From Aldrovandia affinis (lineage: Eukaryota > Chordata > Actinopteri > Notacanthiformes > Halosauridae), in the NCBI GenBank assembly GCA_029706075.1, contig JAINUG010000011.1, positions 2,974,501 through 3,038,500 on the forward strand: a stretch of DNA of 64,000 bases, read 5' to 3'. The notes under the pieces are model-generated. The model worked only from the letters and a program-made list of their open reading frames with translations, did not search any database and was not told where the DNA came from. Each line of letters starts with the position of its first letter. Position 1 is the stretch's first letter. Of this stretch, positions 24,362 to 35,540 are shown one piece after another. The position numbers were made by a program, and so were the translations under genes.

Positions 24362-25030
24362 CTAAATGTTCTGTTCTCTGGACTGGGGTTCTTTTGTTCC
24401 TGCAATCTTGTCAATTTTAGAATTGATTTCAAGATTATTTTACTTGTTTTTAAAGCTCTCAATGGTTTAAGCCTTTCATAGATTTCAGAATGCCTGTCTA
24501 TACATCATCAGATTTGAGCTCTGAGATCCTCTGATGCTGTTTACTGGAGGGGATGCTGGAGGGGAAAGGGTGAGCCGGCACAAGCTCTCAGAGAAGTGTG
24601 AGGGGTATCTCTAAAAAGTAGATGGGTGAGTTCCATCTCGGAGGAGGCGGATGATTGCCGGCATCTGGGAATTATATTGCCCCGTAGTGATGGGCGAGGG
24701 GTTTGTAGGGGAGGGCGAATCGAAATAAATAGAGTGTATAATTGGCTACTAAATTGGGAGAGAAATGGGGAAAAAAATCAGAAACAAAAAAACAACAACA
24801 AGAAGAAAAAAAACATACCTGTTTACTCTGGTTTTTAATTAGAATCTTATCAATCTTATTTTTATGTTTTTTTATTCCATTTTCACTGCTATTTTCTTCC
24901 TTTTAATTGTTTTATTGTTCTCAATTTGTATTGCTTTCATTGTTTTTATTTAAGATGGCTATTGCAAAGCACTTTGTGCTACAATGTTTTGTATTAAATG
25001 TGCTTTACACATTTTTTTGTTTTGTTATTA
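24362..25030 (+). mobile_element. LINE 3' end, plus strand, split by a SINE
   Basis: The left part reads RIDFKIILLVFKALNGL followed by a short thumb-type segment ending in LRSSDA, typical of the C-terminus of L2-group reverse transcriptases. The right part (24828-25030) is a 3' untranslated region with ATTGCAAAGCACTTTGTGCT and GTATTAAATGTGCTTTACAC. Only the last few hundred bases of the element remain. Confidence 0.75.
24546..24818 (+). mobile_element. SINE, 5'-truncated, with 9-bp target duplication
   Basis: Flanked by a perfect CTGTTTACT duplication (24537-24545 and 24819-24827). The body, with GAGCCGGCACAAGCTCTCAGAGAAGTGTGA and GGAGGGCGAATCGAA, matches the minus-strand SINE at 45784. It ends with the shared tail ATTGGCTACTAAATTGGGAG and an A-rich run. 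The tRNA-derived head is missing, so this copy is 5'-truncated. Confidence 0.93.
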
Positions 25031-26560
25031 TTATTATTATTGTCCTGGCTCACACTCTGGCACTCATTTTTTTCGTTGGGGGTTTTCCAGTCATGCAGGT
25101 CTATATTTTGGGAAGAGAATCATCATTTAAAATGTGTCAGACAAAGCTCTACGGCAGCTTTAAAGAAAACATTTGAATGAATGTGATCTGTTGAAATATA
25201 ACTGAATTACAGCACAATGAAATGGGCTGATGTCTTTGACATTGTGGGTTTCTGAAACATCGGCAGTTTGCATTTTTGCCTTCTGGGTGGTATGCCACAG
25301 CAATTGGATGGGCCTACTAATATGATTGACCATTCAAAAGTGGGAGAAGAGAAAGACAAGCAAGGAGGTTAAAGCACAATTATGAAGCCACAACAGGTCA
25401 CCCAGAGCTGTATGTGTGTGCATGTGTCACCCAAAGCTGTGTGTGTGTGCATGTGTGTCACCCAAAGCTGTGTGTGTATGTGTGTATATGCGTGTGTGTC
25501 ACCCAGAGCTATGTGTGTATGTGTGTGTGCATGTGTGTCACCCAGAGCCGTTTGCATTTGCTATTACTGTCATCCTGTTACTTTATCTGTGTAGTCTGTT
25601 TCTTCAGTCAGATTCACTCAGTCAGAATGTGAGACAATGGTCCTCAAACAGGCACTCCACACCCCAGCTTCCCAGAATGCTGAGCAGCGATTATAACTGT
25701 GAAATTGCAGAATAAACGTATTCGGTGAGGTGGCCTTCATACCAGTTAAGTAAGAGTCCTTCACAGCATGTTTGTTGAAATCGCACCTCGCCTAACGCTC
25801 ATTTGCCGCACCGTCTCCCGGACTCCGAGCTCGAAGAGAAGGGGGCAGTGACCATGGGTTCAGTGGCAGTTCATGGTGGGTCCTGCCTGCATGCGAGCGC
25901 TGACGCAAACAGCAGGCTGTCACTCAGGCTCTCATGCTATGGCAGGTTTGCATATGCAAGGGTCTGGTGTGCTCAAGCGGATATGATAGCATGATTTAAT
26001 TTTTGTGAATGTTTCATCAACAGTTTTAATGAATATTTGTTCCTAACTTTGGCTCACTTTTAAATGTGTTGGGTTTTTCATAGTTTTTTCACATTCCACA
26101 TTTTGGTAATTATTTAACTCGCTGAAGTTCAGTTCATCCTTGCAGCCTGGAGTTGATTACAAATGGTGCTAACTGGCACAGTTTGCATTGTTCTTGATCT
26201 ACAGAAGACTCTCGATGTATGACAATAATGAAATAAATAAGAGAAAGCACGACACATCTGTTTTCCCCCAGAGAAGGTGCCTCCCACCCCCCACCTCCTC
26301 CCCCCCACACACAGGTACTTTCCAGGCTTCACTCTTCATTCTTCTTCTTCTGATTCTTTTCAGAACCTCCCAGATTCAATGCTGTCTCCAGTCAGGCGTG
26401 TTCACACAGTGTATCATTAAATGCACAATAGGCTTTTTAATCATCGTTTGCTGTCATGAAACAGTGCTGGCTTTGAATTCAAATGTAATTACCCACTTTA
26501 CAGGTGACTTTCATACCAGGGCTGTGACCATGAAAGATAAGCTCATGTGCATGTGTGCAC
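25031..26560. other. Unassigned noncoding stretch with one minisatellite
   Basis: Apart from the 25397 minisatellite, no element or gene is recognised. The 25780-25960 part is GC-richer and non-repetitive. Its short frames have no domain. Confidence 0.5.
25397..25550. repeat. GTCACCC minisatellite, about 4.5 units
   Basis: Units of 31-41 bp begin GTCACCCAAAGCTGT or GTCACCCAGAGCT and continue with GT/GTAT runs of variable length. It is a compound of a fixed 15-bp block and a slippage-prone dinucleotide run. Confidence 0.92.
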
Positions 26561-26685
26561 GCACACCCACACGCATACACACACACACACACGTTAGCAA
26601 ACCCCACACACATATATACACACAAAACATTAGCAAACCCCCACACACACACACACACACACACACATATCTACACACATTAGCA

Positions 26686-26716
<31 letters not shown>

Positions 26717-26966
26717 CACACACACACGCACACATTACCAACCCCCACACACACACACATACACACACATTAGCACCCCCTCACACGCACACACACATTA
26801 GCACACCCACACACATAGACACACACACATTAGCACACCCACACATACACACACACACACACACATTAGCACACCCACACACACACGCACATACACACAG
26901 ACATGCACAAAGCAACACATCCACGGACACATGCATACACACACATACACATACACACACACATTA
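26561..26966. repeat. AC-rich minisatellite with ATTAGC punctuation
   Basis: Long AC runs are punctuated by CACACATTAGCACACCC or CATTAGCAAACCCC about nine times. The 259-residue plus-strand frame spanning 26188-26967 is mostly Thr-His repeats from this tract and is not a gene. Confidence 0.93.
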
Positions 26967-27323
26967 GCATACCCACACACATGGCAGTTACCTGAACATT
27001 CAGAGATACACTGTGTACATTTAGACAAATACCCTTTCACAGGCAAGCAAATAAAAACACATACGCACTCTTATATACACACAATAACCTTTCAATTAAA
27101 AAAAAAACTTAGACACAACACTCAAAATGGTCAGCACTTGTAACACAGCCTGTCCTATGTTCAAAACCTTGCATTATGCATTAATATCTTTGAAGAAATC
27201 CTGCACTTCAGAAATCATTGGTTCAAATAACTCATTTATCATGAAATACCATAGGAACATTAGTTTAGATCACCCACACACAAGATACCGATAGCTTCAT
27301 TGTTTAGTTGTTTTTACAATCAT
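26967..27323. other. Unassigned noncoding stretch
   Basis: Nothing recognisable between the AC-rich array and the fold-back transposon. Confidence 0.6.
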
Positions 27324-27905
27324 TTACAGTTTTTTTTTCAATTGCTAACAAGCATCGGTCAATACTGAAGCCACTTTTTCTAAACTCTTCATCCAGTCTG
27401 CATTACCAACATGCATCTTGGCCAAACAGTTCATCTCACTTCCAAAACTCACTCAAACCACCAAAACACTCAAAATAAGCTAATTTAACCATAACACTGG
27501 CAACAATTCTCACTCTGAAAGCAGGTCACTCATAACACACTGACCTAAAAAACACTAACAACAGGGAGCATTACATAAATGATGAACTTTTATCTTTGAG
27601 GTTTGAATGATTTTTCACATTAATCAGTATTTCATTATACTGTAGAATAAGAATAACACCTTTTCACTTTATTGACTGACTAAAGTATATATAACAAGAA
27701 TGAATCAGAAATGCAGCAATTTGCTTCAATATCCTGTATTTTTTCTATATCTTTGCATATAGTAATTTACTAAACAAAAAAAAGAATTTCCTGAAATTCC
27801 AGGGCTGCAATACAGTAATAATCACACAAAAACAATACTGTACAGTACTGTGAGGGTTCTAGTTCTCCCTCTCTCCTGCATTTGGCCACAAGTTCTCATC
27901 AACAT
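27324..27905 (-). repeat. Left arm of the fold-back
   Basis: This is the inverted copy of 28603-29160. It is clear across the terminus, the AACACTGGCAACAATTCTCA block, the AACAACAGGGAGCATTACAT block and the end of the transposase gene. It contains about 70 bp near 27690-27770 that the right arm lacks. Confidence 0.88.
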
Positions 27906-28419
27906 CACATCTTATGTCTTCTCTGGCAATGCATCTTGGAAAGTATCTTCTGGAATGTCTAATCCAACCCTGGCAGTCTTCAGGAGAAATGTCTCCACAC
28001 CCCGCATTCATGGCATCCAGTAAGGACATCTGGTCATGTGGACGGTGGTCATACACCTTCCACCTCCACGCAGAGAAAAACTCCTCTATGGGGTTTAGGA
28101 AGGGGGAGTATGGAGGCAGGAATAGTACTAACATCCTGGGATGTGCAGCAAACCAGTCTGTGACTGCAGCAGAGTGGTGGAATGCCACATTATCCCACAC
28201 AACAACGAAGGTAGGGGAGTTTCCTGCCCCTCTCTCCTCTGCTGGCACAAGTCGATTATGCAGGTCATCCAGAAAAGAAATGAGCCTCTCTGTATTGTAG
28301 GGGCCAATGAATGGTTTGTGTAACAGCAAACCATCATTGGACAGTGATGGACACATTGTGATGTTAGCTCCATCATTCTGTTTTGAATGTGTTTTTAGCA
28401 TTTGAAAAATGTGCTGCAA
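27859..28419 (-). pseudogene. IS630/Tc1-type DDE transposase, C-terminal half
   Basis: An uninterrupted 186-codon minus-strand frame. It contains ANITMCPSLSNDGLLLHK, the strand before the second catalytic Asp, then FVVVWDNVAFHHSA with that Asp, then LPPYSPFLNPIEEFFSAW with the catalytic Glu. There are 35 residues between Asp and Glu, a DD35E-like spacing. It ends with YFPRCIAREDIRCDVDENLW. The N-terminal DNA-binding half and first catalytic Asp are missing, so it cannot be an active transposase, although the surviving half is open. Confidence 0.88.
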
Positions 28420-28602
28420 ATATATAGTGTTTTGCGGGTGGTGGAGTATGAAAGAGAAAAAAGTTCATGGATTTTGGAAAATGTGGTCATTGAATAAATT
28501 TTGTGTGAAAGCAATGAAAAATGATTCACAGTTTGGTCCACATAGACTTCTGTTTTGCTGACTGTGTGAAGAGTTTTGACAATGTGACTTCAGTTACTAT
28601 AT

Positions 28603-29160
28603 GTTGATGAGAACTTGTGGCCAAATGCAGAAGAGAGGGAGAACTAGAACCCTCAGAGTACTGTACAGTATGAGTGATTATACTATACATGTTGTTGTTT
28701 TTTTGTGATGGATTATTGCAGCCCTGGAATTTCAGGAAATTGTTTTTTTTGTTTCAACTTTTTATTTTTCACAAGTAAATTACTATAAGCAAAGATATAT
28801 AAAAAAAATGTGTGGTGTTATTCTTATTCTATAATGAAATACTGATTTATGTGAAAAATCATTCAAACTTCAAAGATAAAAGTTAATCATTTATGTAATG
28901 CTCCCTGTTGTTAGTGTTTTTTAGGTCAGTGTGTTATGAGTGACAATGTATGTTTTCTGAGTGAGAATTGTTGCCAGTGTTATGGTCGAACAAGCTTATT
29001 TTGAGACATGTATGAAGTGTTTTGGTGGTTTGAGTGAGTTTTGGAAGTGCAATTAACTGTTTGGCCAAGATGCATGTTGGTAATGCAGACTGTATGAAGA
29101 GTTTTGAAAAAGTGGCTTCAGTACTGACCGATGCTTGTTAGCAATTGAAAAAAACTGTAA
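28603..29160 (+). repeat. Right arm of the fold-back
   Basis: It starts inside the transposase 3' end (GTTGATGAGAACTTGTGGCC) and runs to the terminus. Its junction with the spacer, near 28596, joins the element's 5' flank to its own 3' coding end in reverse. Confidence 0.88.
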
Positions 29161-30149
29161 TAGTATCAAATAATTATAGCTACAAAGTGAAACACAAATG
29201 TCCTCATCTGCAGTGAAAAACAAAACAAAATAATGACATTCATTGGTTAGTTATTTCCATCAAGCCTATCTTGTGGATTTGGCCATAAATTCTTATCCAC
29301 ATCACAGTGGATATTTTCATTTGCAATACATCGGGGAAAAAACCTTCTGGCATGGCGAATCCAGGCTTGACATTGGTCTGCTGTGATGTAATTTCATGCA
29401 TCATCCATGGCCTGGAGAAGGGTGGCACGTTTGTGAGGGTGACGACCTTCCACTTTCATGCTGAGAAGAATTCCTCAATTGGGTTAAGGAAAGGAGAGTA
29501 TGGGGGCAAGTACAGGGTAAACTGCAGATGGGCCTGAAACCAGCATGGTGGAACATAACATTGTCCCACACTATCACATAAGTCACTTCATCAGCTTGAC
29601 AGACCTGCTGTAGCTCATCAAGGGAATTCACAAGAAGAGCTGCATTATAGGATCCCATAAGAGGTCTGCATCCCACCACACCATCCTCCGATATTGCAGC
29701 ATAGGAACAGTGTCTGATAAAGGATGATGATGAAATATTACATTCAAAGATAACATAGTAAAATTGGTTCATGTTCCAAAGTAATTGGTGTCAATAGAGT
29801 TCTTTATCCTAAAACATTCATGATCTATACATAGAATTTTGTTAATCAGTTTCCATAAAACTATGCATTAGGACTACTATATACTACAGTTACTTATCAT
29901 TTTGAGCAGTTGGATTCATTGATAGTTAGATGCATTGTAATGAAATGAGAAGACAGTCGTATCATATGTAATGTGTGTATTGCATTTTGAAATGCTAAGT
30001 TAAGTTGGGTCATTGTGAACAAGTGATTTGGTTCAGCGAACAAATTATTTGAAGTTTATGTGTATTGTATTCAGGCAATTGAAAAAAGTGTTTAGAGTTT
30101 TGAAAAATGTTCTGAAAGTTGTTGCAAAGTAATTGTAAAAAACTGTAAT
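29161..30149 (-). mobile_element. Second IS630/Tc1-like transposon, related family
   Basis: It abuts the fold-back. The right end TTACAGTTTTTTACAATTAC (minus strand, at about 30128-30148) resembles the fold-back termini, and the left end is the shared AAACTGTAATA junction. The interior codes, with frameshifts, for a paralogous DDE transposase. Body sequence differs enough to count as a separate family. Confidence 0.75.
29240..29772 (-). pseudogene. Paralogous IS630/Tc1-type transposase remnant
   Basis: Minus-strand pieces in two frames. EDGVVGCRPLMGSYNAAL and VTYVIVWDNVMFHHA carry the second Asp motif. After a frameshift, the Leu-Asn-Pro-Ile-Glu-Glu box is readable near 29470, followed by a C-terminal Asp-Val-Asp-Lys-Asn-Leu-Trp motif as in the neighbour. 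It is broken by at least one frameshift and a stop. Confidence 0.8.
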
Positions 30150-30160
30150 AATGCAGGCCA

Positions 30161-31055
30161 TTGACTCCTCCTAAGGGAGTACTCTCTGCTTTCCTCACAG
30201 AAAATAACCTGCTGGACCCCCACCAGTCTGGCTTCAGACCTGGCCACTCAACAGAAACCGCTCTCCTCTCGGTCAATGTGGCACTTCACACCGCACGAGC
30301 AGCCTCCCTCTCCTCCATCCTGTTCCTGCTTGATCTCTCAGCTGCCTTTGACACTGTGGAGCACTCCATCCTCCTGTCCTCCCTGGTAGCAACAGGGATC
30401 TGCGGTACAGCCCTCGCCTGGATCGATTCCTACCTCTCCGGTCACTCCTTCCAGGTTGCCTGGGCTGGTAAAGTATCACCGCCTCGCTCCCTCCCCACCG
30501 GGGTTCCACAGGGCTCAGTCCTCTGTCCCCTTCTCTTCTCTCTGTACACCCGCTCCCTTGGCTCTGTAATCTCTGCCCATGGCTTATCTTACCATTGTTA
30601 TGCTGATGACACTCAACTCTTTCTCTCCTTCTCCCCATCAGACACTCAGGTCTCTACTCGCATCTCTGCTCGCCTGAGGGATGGACAGTCACCACCTAAA
30701 GCTCAACCCAGGTAAAACAGAACTAATATTCATTCCTGCCCTAAACTCTCCCCACATTGATTTCTCCATTTCTCTAGGTGACACCTTGGTAATATCATCA
30801 CCCTGCGCGAAGAATCTCGGTGTGGTGATGGACAACAGGCTGTCCCTATCAATGAACATTGCAGCGGTAAGCCGGGCGTGCAGATTCTTCCTGTATAACA
30901 TCAGGAAAATCCGTCCCTTCCTTACCACGTACTCTACCCAGCTCCTGGTCCAAGGAATGGTACTGTCCCGCTTGGACTACTGCAACTCGCTCCTGGCTGG
31001 CCTTCCCGCAACCGTCTACAACCTTCCTGTCTACAACCTTCCTAGACACTCCCAT
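30161..31055 (+). pseudogene. L2-type reverse transcriptase, nearly intact core
   Basis: In order: NLLDPHQSGFRPGHSTETAL, LLDLSAAFDTVEHSILL (palm motif A), [19 protein letters not shown] (motif B) and CYADDTQLFLSF (the catalytic YADD). One frameshift near 30680 leads to HHLKLNPGKTELIFIP and KNLGVVMDNRLSLSMNI, then MVLSRLDYCNSLLAGLP. No endonuclease is present. Except for the frameshift and the insertion after it, the RT core is well preserved, which suggests a relatively young copy. Confidence 0.9.
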
Positions 31056-31633
31056 GTCACCCCCTGCTCACTACCCTTCACTGGCTGCCTGTTATAGCTC
31101 GCATCAAATTCAAGACATTGGTCCTAGCATACCAGGCAGTCAAGGGATCAGCCCCAACATACCCCCTCAAGATCTTCAAACCCTACACACCTGCCAGACC
31201 ACTCCGTTTTGCTACCTCAGGATGCCTAGCACCTCCCCCTCCCCACCAAGGCTCTGGAACACACTCCCCCGGACTTGAGAGCTTCGGCCTCAGTGATCAG
31301 TTTCAAGGGGCAGCTCACCTGTTTAGGCAGGCGTTTGGGTATTGAGAGACTTAACTGCCGTTTTTGCTTGTGACTTCTTGTCCTGTACTGTTTTATTGCA
31401 CTTTTGTATCTTTTATTGTGAGATTTGCATGTATTTTAATTTGATATTTGATATTTGAAGGTTTTAGGTTTTATGTTTTAATGGGTTATTAATGTATTTT
31501 AATGTACATTAATGTATTAATGCATTTTAATTTTGATATTTAACTTTTTTGGTGACCTTGTTGTGAAGCACTCTGTGCCTCGTGCTGGGAAGGGTGCTAT
31601 ATAAATAAAGTTTTATCTTATCTTATCTTATCT
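31053..31633 (+). mobile_element. Second LINE 3' end nested in the first
   Basis: It reads ARIKFKTLVLAYQAVKGSAP and TPARPLRFATSG, the C-terminus of another L2-group RT, then a 3' untranslated region with GAAGCACTCTGTGCCT and GCTATATAAATAAAG and a TTATC repeat tail (31612-31633). The tail type differs from the host LINE, so it is a separate family. A GTCTACAACCTTCCT tandem pair marks the left junction. Confidence 0.85.
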
Positions 31634-32078
31634 CCGAAGACTCACGTCTCCTGTCGGTTCTGGCTCCACGATGGTGGAATGACCTTCCTGTGGAGCTGAG
31701 ACCCTGACCACCTTAGCGACGTCTGAAGACTCACCTCTTCAGGGTGCACCTCTCCCCGTAACGGTTTTTGTTAGGGACATAGTTGCTTAGTTTTACACAT
31801 GTGTACTTGTTTGTGTATTGTATTAGGCTTAGGCATTATTTTCTGCATTGATTGCTTTATTGCTACCTTTGAATTGTGGCTACAGATTTACCTACAGGGT
31901 CCTAGTTTAACTATGTGGTTGCTCCTAGCACCCAGGAACTGTACTTCCCACTAGGGTGGCTTTCAGCTAAACTATTCTTGACTATGGTTAACACTTTGTT
32001 GTACGTCACTCTGGATAAGAGCGTCTGCTAAATGCCTGTAATGTAATGTAATGTAATGTAATGTAATGTAATGTAATG

Positions 32079-34014
32079 GAGTAGAAACGTCATTATTTCT
32101 CTTCCATATTACGATGGTATCCTTACTGAACCAAATCTGTGTGATGTTGAACATGCTTATAAATAACTTCCTATAAAACAATTTATATCATCTGTCAAGA
32201 TTTTTATTTTAAGAAATGCTGCTACCATGCGTGTGTGCATGTGTGTTTGTGTGTGTTTGCGTGTGTGTGTGTGTGTGTGTGTGTGTTTGTGTCTGTGTGC
32301 ACTTCTGTACATAGGTGCCTACATTTACTGAACAACAGGAAAAATAAAATCTGCCTGTAGTTCTGTTGAATGGGGTTAATTCGCCTGAGTAACTCCAGTA
32401 TATGTACAGTGGATGTTAAATAAAAATGTGCAAGTCTAGCAACTATGTAAGTCTTCCTGGAAAAGGGTCCACACACACACACAAACTCATGCACACACAC
32501 AGACACATACAGATACACGCACACACAAAGACATGCTGACACACAAACAGACACACATGATGCACAGTGTATTTCCAACACGTTTTGAGCTGATTGAAGG
32601 TGGTTTAAAGTGTCCCTCCTTCCCCACGCCATGTCCTTTAAGCAGGAAGGATAGTAGGAGGGTGTCACCTTGAGCTGCCCAGCAAGGCTCTGTGTTTGAG
32701 AGGAGAGTCTGATCAGTGCCCTGACCTGAGCCAATAAGGCCGACAGTTACTGATTACAGCAGGGAGTCAATGCGGCCAATGAGAGAACATGACAGAGCTG
32801 CCCTGGCTAAGACCTGGACTCAATCAACATTGGTCCTAAACTTTGAGTCTCAGTTAAATGGATGTTTTTGTTTTTTGTCTTTTTTCACTAATACATTTGC
32901 CCAGTTCAATGATCACCAATAGTATGTTCTTCAGAAAAATAAAATCAGTTGCATTTATTTGTATTGTCATATTGCTTGTATAATCTCAATAGGTTTTTGG
33001 ATTTAGACATTACCAGCCAACTGGTTAAGCCAGAAGTTAAGGTTCAATTAAATAAAGTTTTTTTCCATTTATTTATTTATTTTTGTGTGAAAATAATAAC
33101 ACAGAGTTTTCAGAATTACAAAACAATCATTAAAGCAAACAAGAAAGGAGCAATTTTACAGTTCGATGACTGCACATGGGTGGGTGTGAAGATCAGCAAA
33201 ATCTCTCTCTAACAGCCTTTCACTCCTGTTTTAGAAGCTGGATAATCACAGCTTTGGTGTATTCTGGCTGAATAAAGGAGAGAACGTGTCAAAGAAGTCA
33301 GGGTGGAAGTGAAGGCTCAAAATAGATAGAGGTTCAAAAAAGCCATGCTCTCTCCGTCTCTTTCTCCCTCTCCCTCTCTCACCCCCTCTAATTCCACGCT
33401 CCCTGTCTTTCTCTTGCTCTCTTTCTCCTGCCCACTAAGCCAATAAACAATAAATTAACTTTTATTAAAATGTGTTTTGTCCACCTTCAATTTTTGCATC
33501 TCATGAATTGATTGGACTTTGTGAAAAGCCATCAATGTTATGCGGTCTCAAACACATCAGGCAGCACATGTAATTAATTGGATTTGTGAGTAGGTAGCAG
33601 AATACTTTCAGAATTTTCAACCTTTCCACAATGTCATTACAATTTCCAGCCTTGAGGAAAACATGCACTGTGCCCAACCATTGGTTTAGTAGTAAGTTAT
33701 TTCAAATAAGTAAATGGAGCAAACTGTGGGTTAGTGTTAGATGCAACACTGCGCCAGGCTGGTTAAGCTAACAGAGCAAAGAAAATATTTTCTATGGCCT
33801 GCCCACAGGTTATTGATCATCATGAAACATTGTCTATTTCAACACAGCATTCTGACTCCCCGCAGCAAGGCGTGCTTCTGTTCCCTGCACAATTTCAGTG
33901 ACTCCATCTCATCTCTGAGCATCAAGCACAGCCACCTATAACTGAATCTCACTCACTTCTCTACAGCCACTAAGGTACAAATAATAGTATCAATAATGGA
34001 ATTTAAATGTGCCT
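32079..34014. other. Unassigned noncoding stretch
   Basis: No gene or recognised element. GT repeats lie at 32230-32290, AC repeats at 32470-32530, and a C/T-rich tract at 33350-33430. The part at 33430-33950 is non-repetitive, with homeodomain-type cores such as TGTAATTAATTGG, and could be regulatory; this is unproven. Confidence 0.5.
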
Positions 34015-34099
34015 TTGATATGGATAGATTTGAAAGAACAATAAGAACATAAGAACACAAAATATATAATGAAGAGAACAGGCCGTTCGGCCAATCTAG

Positions 34100-34576
34100 G
34101 CTTGTCATTTCTAAAGAATATCCAGTACTGCATTAAGCCTGGACTTGAATACCCCAAGTGTTTCTGCCTCAACTACCTGACTTGGCAAGCTGTTCCAGGC
34201 ATTGACAACTGTGTAAAAAAACCTTTCTGATATCTGTGTGGAATTTGCCTGTACGGAACTCATTTCTACCTTTGGCTTCTTGTTCTGCTAACCGAACTTA
34301 CCTTAAATAATCTTTGGTAGTTCATCATGTTCATCCCTTTTATGCATTTATAAACCTCAATCAAATCCCCCCTTAGTATCCGTTGCTGAGCTTGAATAGA
34401 TTAAGCGTCTTAAGTCTTTCCTCATAACTTTTACCTTTCATACCAGGTACCAATTTAGTTGCCCTTCTTTGTACTTTTTTGACAGCTTCTATATCTTTCT
34501 TGTAGTGTGGTACCCAGAACTGCCCACAGTACTCTGACAAATCTGTCTGACAAATGCATTATACACCATCAATATA
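34100..34576 (-). pseudogene. CR1-like RT C-terminal remnant
   Basis: The minus strand reads, with interruptions, [26 protein letters not shown] and NYQRLFKVSSVSRTR, then a Phe-Phe-Thr-Gln segment. These are hallmark positions of the thumb and C-terminus of CR1-like reverse transcriptases. Stops and frameshifts are frequent. Confidence 0.7.
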
Positions 34577-34592
34577 ACTCCTATGTTTTTCA

Positions 34593-34959
34593 TTTTTTTA
34601 ATTTTTTAATTTGTTTCTGATTTTATCCCATTTTCTCCCAATTTGGTAGCCAATTAGACCCGCTATTTTTACGTCAATGCCCCCCTAGTAATGTGAGTTC
34701 GCTGCCGTAGTCCTGCGACCGGTAGTGACGAGAGCGTCACTCGCCCAGCCGTCGACCCAACCCCGGTACTTACAGGGCCACTCTTATACGCAGCGAACGT
34801 CACGTCGGCTTCCCTTCCCCCTCCCTGGGGCAGACAGCCAATCGCCGCCCCCTGGTGGCACTCCCGGCCAAAGCCGACACTTGGCGAGACGGGGAATTGA
34901 ACCCCGGTCTCCGTGGCCAGCGTCGGATGTTGTAACCACTGGACCACGCAGGAGGCCCC
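34593..34959 (-). mobile_element. tRNA-derived SINE, full length, 16-bp target duplication
   Basis: Flanked by ACTCCTATGTTTTTCA at 34577-34592 and 34960-34975. The minus-strand head CTGCGTGGTCCAGTGGTTAC is tRNA-like, with a B box GGTTCAATTCC (34893-34903), and recalls tRNA-Glu. The tail has the CAAATTGGGAGAAAATGGGA block shared with the SINEs at 24546, 45784 and near 51040. It lies inside the CR1-like LINE. Confidence 0.93.
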
Positions 34960-35540
34960 ACTCCTATGTTTTTCAAATTGAGCACATTCTAGTTTATCTC
35001 CTCCCCTAAAATACTCTTGTCTTATATTTTTAATTCCCACATGCATACCTTTACATTTAGCAATATTGAAAGTCATCTGCTATGTGCTGCCCATTTCTGG
35101 ATTTTGTTTCAATTATCTTGGATTACCTTATTTGATTCTAAACTGTTTCCTAAACCACCAAGTTTTGTATCAGTTTCAAATGTAATTATTTTGCTATCAA
35201 AATAATTTATATGAATGAGGAAGAGCAGAGGTCCTAGCACCGATTCCTGCAGGACTTTGCTGCCCACCACCCCTAGGTCAGATATGACCTCTCCTGGTAT
35301 TACTCTTTGTATTTGACCTTGCAGCCAATTATGAACCCACTCTGGAATACCTCTTGTAATTCCTACTCAATACATTTTTACAATGAGCCTCTTGTGTGCT
35401 TTTTGAAAGTTCAACTATATAATATCATAAGCCTGGTTCAAATCAAAACACTTTGAAGCTACGTCAAAGAAGTCCAGGAGGTTTGTTCAGCATGACTCCG
35501 TTTTTATTCATATCCTTGATAAAGATGAACAGAAGAGATC

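Larger units (their letters stand above)
27324..29160 (-). mobile_element. IS630/Tc1-like transposon rearranged into a fold-back
   Basis: Both ends are TTACAGTTTTTT-type and carry the 3' half of the same element in opposite orientation. The left arm (27324 to about 27905) and right arm (28603-29160) are long inverted repeats of about 560 bp. The unique spacer holds the DDE transposase remnant and the element's 5' flank, cut off near 28596. The right arm even repeats the last codons of the transposase. This is a derivative of the family represented in ordinary arrangement at 57859-59250. Confidence 0.85.
30150..32078 (+). mobile_element. L2-type LINE, plus strand, 5'-truncated
   Basis: It begins abruptly inside reverse transcriptase next to the DNA transposon. 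The tail is CACTCTGGATAAGAGCGTCT then GCTAAATG and about eight TGTAA repeats (32038-32078), the classical L2-group end. A second LINE occupies 31053-31633. Resumed coding after it reads LLSVLAPRWWNDLPVELRP, but roughly 80 residues expected before this are missing, so the insertion came with a deletion. Confidence 0.88.

Noticed and set aside
25397..25550. CRISPR-like alternating repeat and spacer pattern
   Set aside because: The spacers are GT runs of variable length, so it is a eukaryotic minisatellite; the whole window is vertebrate-type DNA.
25803..25994. Possible host exon in a GC-richer patch
   Set aside because: The frame is 63 codons with no domain, and no convincing splice acceptor and donor pair frames it.
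26561..26966. Telomere- or CRISPR-like array with ATTAGC units
   Set aside because: It is an AC microsatellite with a recurrent interruption, not a regular short-unit array.
26188..26967. 259-codon open frame
   Set aside because: More than half is Thr-His repeat from an AC-rich minisatellite, and the rest has no recognisable domain.
28603..29160. Long terminal inverted repeats as the normal ends of the family
   Set aside because: The copy at 57859 has only about 70 bp of imperfect end repeats, so the 560-bp arms are a rearrangement of this copy.
30161..31097. Host reverse-transcriptase-like gene
   Set aside because: It is 5'-truncated, frameshifted, and ends in an L2-type tail with TGTAA repeats, so it is a retrotransposon copy.
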